From Fusarium oxysporum f. sp. lycopersici 4287 (taxonomy: Eukaryota; Ascomycota; Sordariomycetes; Hypocreales; Nectriaceae): a stretch of DNA of 64,000 nt. Numbering within the stretch: the stretch's first letter is position 1; each line of letters begins with the position of its first letter. The notes beneath the pieces are model-generated. The model searched no databases. It saw only the letters and a list, made by a program, of their open reading frames with translations, and was not told the DNA's origin. Location: NCBI RefSeq assembly GCF_000149955.1, contig NC_030986.1, positions 3,967,333-4,031,332 on the forward strand, given 5' to 3'. A program made the translations under genes and the position numbers. Shown one piece after another: positions 57,603 to 64,000 of the stretch.

Positions 57603-58647
57603 ATGTTCTCGCGACAGGTTCTCCGCGCCGCCCGAGTCGCCGCTCCTCAGCGAGCCCTCGCCCTCCGAGCCGCCCCCGTCCGATCCTTCGCTGCCGCTGC
57701 CTCGACCGAAGTCAAGCCCCCGATTTCCGTCTTCGGCGTTGATGGCACATATGCTACTGCTCTGGTAATAATGCACCGCCTACAATGAAGAAAGCATCGT
57801 ACCTCGAACCTTTCATGTGTCAATTGGCTTCGTAGGCCAATTGTACTCCCCTCGTCATGGCACAGAAACCTCAATTGGAATCGCGTCGTCGCTGACACGC
57901 AATTTTTTCTTTTGCGTCAATTTAGTACACTGCCGCCGTCAAGACCTCGAGCATCGACGCCGCTGCCGATGCCCTGAACAGACTCGGCGCTCTCATCGAG
58001 AAGGACCCCAAGCTCGCCGCCGTCCTGTCCGCCCCTACCCTCACCGCGGCCGACAAGAAGGCCATCGTCCAGGAGCTCGAGAAGCAGATCAACACCAAGG
58101 ACGAGACCGTCAAGAACTTCCTCGCCACCCTCGCCGAGAACAACCGACTTGGACTTATCCCCGGTGTTGTTGAGAAGTTCTCTTCCATCATCTCTGCCGC
58201 CCGCGGTGAGGTTGAGCTCACTGTTACCAGCGCTCAGGTACGTTTGTGGATATATCAATCGACATGGATTGGAAGCGGGAAGCTACGTCACAACATATCT
58301 ATACTGGGGATACGACAAGGATGGATGAACAGATGGATATCATGGCATGGAACATAAAGGACAATGGACTGACATTGTCGTCTCTAGGCTCTCGACAAGC
58401 GAACTCTCAACCGATTGGAGACTGCCGTCTCCAAGTCTGCCTACGTCGGCCAGGGCCAGAAGCTTAAGGTCACCAACGAGGTATGTCTAGACCATACCAT
58501 CACCACGACTCAACTCCTAACCCCCTCCCCCAGGTTAACCCCGAGATTGTTGGTGGACTCGTCGTTGAGATCGGTGACCGAACTATCGACCTCAGCGTCT
58601 CTTCCCGCATCGCCAAGATGAACAAGCTCCTCACGGACTCTCTGTAA
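57603..58647 (+). CDS. ATP5: Mitochondrial ATP synthase OSCP subunit
   Basis: This is the oligomycin-sensitivity-conferring protein, the peripheral-stalk subunit on top of F1. Four exons (57603-57764, 57926-58237, 58388-58480, 58534-58647) encode 226 residues. The Arg/Ala presequence MFSRQVLRAARVAAPQRALA runs to about RSFAAAAS. Mature-domain motifs are ISVFGVDGTYATALYTAA, the helical LGALIEKDPKLAAVLSAPTL and FLATLAENNRLGLIPGV. The delta/OSCP signature VNPEIVGGLVVEIGDRTID begins the last exon. The end is AKMNKLLTDSL. Two introns (161 and 150 bp) are longer than usual. It is one of two ATP synthase genes in this window, 22 kb from ATP15. Confidence 0.96.
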
Positions 58648-59307
58648 AACCACCAACATAGTATACAAACTCTATTTAGTGTCTCCTTTGCCTCGTCTCG
58701 TGGGATCCGTCACCACGCAAAACTAGCTCTAAGCGGCTTGCCCATCGACTTCTGGGGCTTCTCTTCCGCCTGTTTCTTTTCGAGTCCTCCAAGCCCAATT
58801 GCGGTTGTATCCCCGGGCTAGAGGAGAAGAATGGGGAGAGCGTCGATGGAAAGAATAGTGTAGGAGGGTGTGAACAGGGCATGCAATAAAGCAGTTCCCC
58901 AATTGAATTCTCTTTGTTCGGCGTGATGACTTTCAGTTTGTCTGTCTGTTGTAAAAAGAAAAAAAACAATGATGAATCTCTCTGACTTGAAAGACGAGCT
59001 CACACATAATCGAAATCTTCACCCCAATCAAACAGCTGATGTCAGTGACTTGAACATATTTATCATTCATTGCTATAATGTGATGTCATTGGATATTCAT
59101 CACAGACAACGATACGAAAGAAAAACTTTACTGTAACATGACTACTTGGATTGCTGAATGATATGTCTAAGCCCATAAACTCAGGATACCTTGCTACTCC
59201 AGAGCACGGCACAAATGGCCAGGCCTGCTTTTGAGAACGCCCAATTACCTATTCCTTCCTCTTGACAGCATCAATCTTTCAATTCACACAATAACCGTGC
59301 AAGTCTC
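58648..59307. other. Convergent 3' region of ATP5 and GH63 gene
   Basis: This is 0.66 kb with untranslated 3' ends. No gene was seen. Confidence 0.5.
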
Positions 59308-62300
59308 CTATGCTTTGGTCTCGAACTCGTCATCATGCTCATAGTTGCCATCCTTCTTATCATCTTTGTACCTCTCAAGCTGCTCGGAGACGTAGCTATG
59401 CATGTGAGCATCGGCTTCAGTGCGCTCCCTGGCTCGATCTGGATCATCGTGATAGATCGAGTTGGTCACGGAGCGAGTATCATCGTCAAAGTCACTGCGG
59501 GCACCGATTGACCGAGCTGTGGACGACCGCCTGATGCGAGGCATACCAGAGTGAGGAACACCTGTCTCGACGCTTCGATGGAAGATGTCGTCAAAGTAGT
59601 GGCTCATGGCAATTGAAGGCGTGCGAGGAGTATGAGGAAGGCGGCAGTTGACGCTATAAATGTTAGCAAACTTGTTCATCACCAGAAGATTACACAAAAC
59701 ATACCCAGTATCATGAATCATGCGAGCAATCAGTCCAGTCCATCCACACTGGTGAGTAGCTCCCAGACCACGGCCGTTATCACCATCAAAGAATTCGTGG
59801 AACCAAAGATAATCCTTCCAGTGCTCATCAAAGTCAAGACGATCATCACCGCCGTTGATGCTGCGTCTTCCGTCATCGGTACGGGCGAAGAGGTGCTGCA
59901 AACGGTGCTGAATCTCTTCAGATACCTTGCCCAGGTGCATGTAATCACCACTACCAGTCGGGCACTCCACCTGGAAGTCTGGTCCGTAGAAGAGGAAGAA
60001 CCGTTGCAGGGATTCCACAAGGAGGAAGTTTACACAGAGCCAAATAGGTCCTCTCCAGTTACTGTTGCCGCCAAACAGACCACTATCTGAGTCACCTGGC
60101 ACGTATCCAACACAGAACTTCTGGCCGTTTACGTCCATGGAGAATGGGTTCTCCTTGTGAAACTTGGAGAGGGAGCGAATACCGTGGTCACTGAAGAACT
60201 CGTCCTCGTCGAGCATGCGCTTAAGGATCTTCTCCAATCGGTCCTTGCTCACGATGGACAACAGAATACGGTTGCCCTTACCTCGCTTTCGGATGCTGGC
60301 CATGTTTCTCTCAGCCAGATCGCATCGGTTCTCAATGAACCAGTCAACTCTCTTCTTGAAAGAAGGGAGCCTGTTGATCAACTCTGGTTCCAGAGTAATG
60401 GTCGCATAAAGAGGGATCAAGCCCACAAGCGATCGCACGGGCAGCTGCTGGATCCAGGGGCCGCCCCAGGAAATAGCATCATAGTAGAAGCCATCCTCCT
60501 CATTCCATAGGGACTTTTCGTCCTTGTGGCCGGTTCTGAAGGTCATCGCATCACTAATGAAGATGAAGTGCTCGAAGAACTTGGATGCGATATCCTCGTA
60601 GATTCGGCGATGCTTGGCCAGCTCAAGAGCAATGTTGAGCATAGAAAGACAGTAGAACGCCATCCATCCAGTACTGTCGGCTTGCTCTAGGACACCGCCA
60701 GTGGGCAGAGGCTCTGAACGGTTGAACAAGCCAATGTTGTCTAGACCCAAGAAACCTCCTTCGAACACGTTCTTGCCATCGGCATCCTTACGGTTCACCC
60801 ACCAGGTGAAATTGAGGAGTAGCTTCTGGAATACGCGCTCTAGGAAGTCCAAGTCCTGACGACCATACATCTTGCGCTCAATCTTGAACGTTCTGAAAGT
60901 CGCCCATGCATGAACTGGGGGATTCACATCACCAAAGTTCCATTCGTATCTGGAGACATGTTAGCACATGATGTTCTAGGGATCAAGCAGAGCAAGTCAC
61001 TTACGCCGGCAACTGTCCATTGGGATGACAGTACCACTCTCGAGTGAACAAATCAAGCTGCTTCTTGGCAAAGTCGGGGTCAATCATGGCCAACGGAATA
61101 CAGTGAAAGGCACTATCCCAAGCAGCAAAGAAAGGATACTCCCATGAATCGGGCATGGATAGAATGTCGTCGCAGTGCATATGTTTCCAGGCCGAGTTTC
61201 TGATATCTTTCCGGGAAGCTGGAGGAGGCGGCATAGTAGGATCACCATTCGCCCAGTGGTCCCAGATGAAGTGATAATGTTGTTTAGTCCACATCATGCC
61301 GGAGAAAGCTTGTCGCTGGATGTTGCGCAAATCATCTGCCATGGGAAGAGGACTGAGCCTGTAGTAGAACTCATCGGCCTCCTCCTTGCGGCTCTCAATA
61401 ACATCATCGAAGTCTTCCTCGTCGAGGTAGTTGTCGTCTCTCCTGGTAAAGCGGAATCGAACGACTAAATCAAGAGTTAGTTACAAATTTTGTAGCTTGA
61501 AATCAATAATACTTACCAGCACATTCACCGGGGTTAACACCGCCGTCTTCGTTAAAGTTGAACCATGCAGCACATTTTGTGCCAGTCTTGGCAGGGTTAA
61601 CGGCCTCCTTCTCTCCGTCGACAATGTATCGGTGGAACGCATCCTTGACATAGGGTTGCTTGTTCTTTTGGTCATAGAGAGCCTTGAAGTTGGTATCGTT
61701 TTCAGTGAACATGAATTGGGGCATCACATCGTCACCGCTGGAGCCAACACCGGGTGAAGGAGAGCACAAGAAGTGTCGCTCACCCAAGCTCCAGTGGTTA
61801 GACTTGGCCACATTCTCGTCGACGTATTTAATTGAAGGCTTCTTCTCCTCTGGCTCTCGACCCCAGCTCCAAGTATTGCGGAACCAAACCTGGGGAATGA
61901 TGTGGAGAGGCGCAGGATCCGGGCCTCGGTTCCAGGCAGTAACTCGGAAGAGGATCTCATCGGGGTCATCGGTCTCTTTCGCAGTCTCAATGAAGATGTC
62001 CCAGTATCTGTCCTCGTCAAAGACGCCGGTATCGGTGATCTGGTATTCTTTATCTTCCTTTCCTCTTCGAGCGTTTTCGTCGATCAGATCTTTGTAGGGG
62101 AACTTTTTCTGTGGATATTTGTAAAGGAATTTCATGTACGAGTGCTATCATGACTGGTCAGCTTAGAGTGAGTTTGGGAAAGTGGGCGGATTACAGTCTA
62201 ATTAAATCGTTAGCAGGCCAATTGAGTGAAAGTAAGATGCGAAGATGACTGACAGGAGTATTATCGACGTGGAAGTGAGCCTCTTTTACACTCTCGCCAT

Positions 62301-62807
62301 GGTTGCCCTGGGGATTTGAGAGGCCAAAGAGACGCTCCTTGAGGAATTCACTGTAGACTCATTAGCAATCGTGGTTCATTATCCTACAGTGACATTTAAC
62401 TAACTCTTCCTCGTTCCAGAAGCTGAAGCCAATGTTTTGGTAGCCGTGGGTATCGCAGACACCAGCGATACCGTCTTCACCCCAACGGAATGCGCGCGAT
62501 CGAGCGTGGTCGTGAGGGAAGTCTGACGTAACTTGTTAGTTCCGTTGATGAGATGCGCCATTAAAAATGGTTACTTACGACTCCAGGCGTCTCCATCGTG
62601 ACTATAATCCTCTCGGACTTTGCGTTGGTTAGCAATTGGCTTATCATGACTGGTCCTGGTTGAGCACTGTCAGAATCACATGCCTGTAGCCCATTGTCTC
62701 TCAGCAACGTAAGGACCCCATTTCTTCCAGTACTTGGTGCGATCGCGATCCTCCTTGAGGCGTCTTTCTTCCTCGGTGAGGTATTCGTGACCGTCATGGA
62801 CAACCAT
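59308..62807 (-). CDS. Glycoside hydrolase family 63-like protein, cytosolic form
   Basis: This is a predicted alpha-glucosidase-type (alpha/alpha)6 enzyme of the GH63-like family. Proposed exons are 62684-62807, 62579-62617, 62405-62522, 62254-62350, 62195-62197, 61517-62144, 61005-61464, 59705-60949 and 59308-59653, giving 1019 residues in frame. Motifs are [49 protein letters not shown], [20 protein letters not shown], [36 protein letters not shown] and [19 protein letters not shown]. There is no signal peptide or anchor, unlike ER glucosidase I, so a cytosolic location is inferred. The motifs resemble bacterial members strongly. Oddities are a GC donor in intron 1 (62683) and a 3-nt exon at 62195-62197. 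The C-terminal 115 residues are Ser/Asp/Arg-rich and specific to fungi. Its substrate is unknown. Confidence 0.9.
62195..62197 (-). other. Probable 3-nt micro-exon (one Thr codon)
   Basis: Between exons ending ...DNTP and starting HSYMK lie 109 bp that read as two ordinary introns. One spans 62198-62253 (GTCAGT donor, CTAAC branch, TTAATTAG end); the other spans 62145-62194 (GTAATC donor, CTGAC branch, GATAG end). They flank the triplet ACT. Confidence 0.55.
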
Positions 62808-64000
62808 GGCTCAGAATGAAGCTCAACGAGAGCTCAACGAGGGGCGGGAAGCACGGGCGACGATCGACGAGGGGTAGCAACGGTTTACTTTGGTGGGGGA
62901 TGATGAGGTCAATTGGAGCGTGTGGGGAAGCGGAGAGGGGAAGAATAACAGAGTAAAAGATGAAGGACGGTGACGAGAAGCTTCAAGAGTGTAGGGAAGT
63001 CTCCTCTGGTGAGGAGAGGATGAAGAGAGGAGGATGAAGAGGAAGAGGAGGTGAGAGGTTAGAAGAAAAGAGACCGAGTAAGAAAAACAGCTCTCAACGT
63101 TAGCTACTGGTCCTGGTCCTTAGTCTACACCTTACCAAAAAAGCGAGACAGACAAGACACACGGGATCGACGATGGTGGGTAGGATCAAGAATGATAGTC
63201 TCGGTTGTGCCTGAGGCTTGGACTAGTTTAGCTGTCTTTGCTGTCTTTGCTGTCTGTTGTGGCTTCCTCCTATCTCGTTGAAGTTGATTTTTTTGTTCCT
63301 GGCTTTACTGATAACCCAAGGATACCTTAGCACATGGCACATGGTTCAACGAGGATCGCTGACCAACCGATTGTATCAGCGGCCGCTGCATATCCTCCGC
63401 CATTCTCCAAACATGGGTATTTGTCTCTGAATTGGTACTAGACCTACCAGCTCTTGCAGTAGAGTGACATTGAACTCTACGGTTAGCAACAGGCGGTTAG
63501 ACATGGACCTGGCTCTTCAACTCCACCAAGAACACCATCATCGGCCATCACTCGGCGGGCTCACTGTTGGATAAGAGCATCACAGTCTTCTCTGGTATGA
63601 GAATGCTCTGTCAACAAGAGAAACACTGCATGATACACAAGAGAGAAACAATATTGTCATGTTACACATAATTTCTCTTATACGAGAGTCATGAAGCGTT
63701 CACTGCAGAGACAGCTTTTACATACCGGTGAAGCATGGCGTATGCATGGTGGCGTTTCATAGTACCTAATTCGCAACGCTAAAAAGCTTCCTGAGGTTTT
63801 TTTAATGCGGTAATGACGTATTTCTAGCGAGGAAAGAAAAGTTGAGCGCTGTTGTCAGAATCAAGGTTCTGGACCATGTTCTCTCATGAAAACAGAATAT
63901 GACAAGTCCTATTTTTGGTAGACTCGAGTCAAGGGAAATCGATAAAATCCACAAAATCAAGAGGTACCAATAGGATGCGGATAGAGTTTTTTCGGTTTAC
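62808..64000. other. Promoter region of the GH63-like gene to window end
   Basis: This is 1.2 kb without a recognised gene. The segment 62930-63080 is purine-rich on the plus strand, so pyrimidine-rich on the sense strand, as is common in fungal core promoters. A 9-bp tandem repeat lies at 63231-63255. Confidence 0.5.
63231..63255. repeat. Three tandem copies of a 9-bp unit
   Basis: GCTGTCTTT is repeated almost three times in tandem about 430 bp upstream of the GH63-like start codon. Confidence 0.75.

Noticed and set aside
1..64000. tRNA, rRNA and CRISPR features
   Set aside because: No T-loop-type GGTTCRANYCC with matching acceptor stem, no rRNA-like sequence and no spaced repeat array was noticed. 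A covariance-model scan would be needed to exclude tRNAs fully.

Overview
The window is nuclear DNA of a filamentous ascomycete, most likely a Fusarium-type member of the Hypocreales. Protein genes are split by short (about 46-85 bp) GT-AG introns with CTAAC/CTGAC-like branch points. The proteins belong to families typical of filamentous fungi: Zn2Cys6 regulator, GH128 glucanase, LtrA, fungal Rho4 and a GH63-like enzyme. No rRNA, tRNA, CRISPR array or intact transposon was recognised. There are two runs of N (12427-12567 and 15733-15832), so this is a draft assembly.

The window has two halves. The left part (1 to about 31 kb) is gene-poor. It holds a Myb/SANT regulator (minus), a desert of about 9.5 kb, tubulin cofactor B (ALF1), an AT-rich island next to an assembly gap, a PA/TM/RING-H2 protein interrupted by a gap, a probable unnamed minus-strand gene near 20 kb, a multi-exon membrane protein, a secreted GH128 glucanase, a second desert of about 4 kb and a sterol-uptake-control-like Zn2Cys6 factor.

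The right part (about 31.6 to 63 kb) is dense and mostly housekeeping: an unknown 316-residue protein, an LtrA membrane protein, ATP15, MAK10/NAA35, a peroxisomal PMP47/ANT1 carrier, a 1564-residue AT-hook protein, RPN6, MGE1, RHO4, elongin C, DBR1, MOB1, ATP5/OSCP and a GH63-family hydrolase. Many neighbours are divergent pairs sharing 0.6-0.8 kb (LtrA/ATP15, carrier/AT-hook, RPN6/MGE1, RHO4/elongin C) or convergent pairs sharing a short 3' region. Functions recur: mitochondrial ATP synthase (ATP15, ATP5), mitochondrial import and folding (MGE1), protein turnover (RPN6, elongin C, RING protein), and polarity and cytokinesis (RHO4, MOB1).

I found no obvious new multi-gene system. The most unusual observation is a probable 3-nucleotide micro-exon in the GH63 gene, which also carries a GC-AG intron. 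Others are an unannotated-looking gene at 19.6-20.2 kb, an apparent assembly duplication at the RING-gene gap, an overlapping upstream ORF on MAK10, and a candidate self-regulatory sterol element before the Zn2Cys6 gene. Exon boundaries were read by eye and checked for frame; none was confirmed by transcript data.
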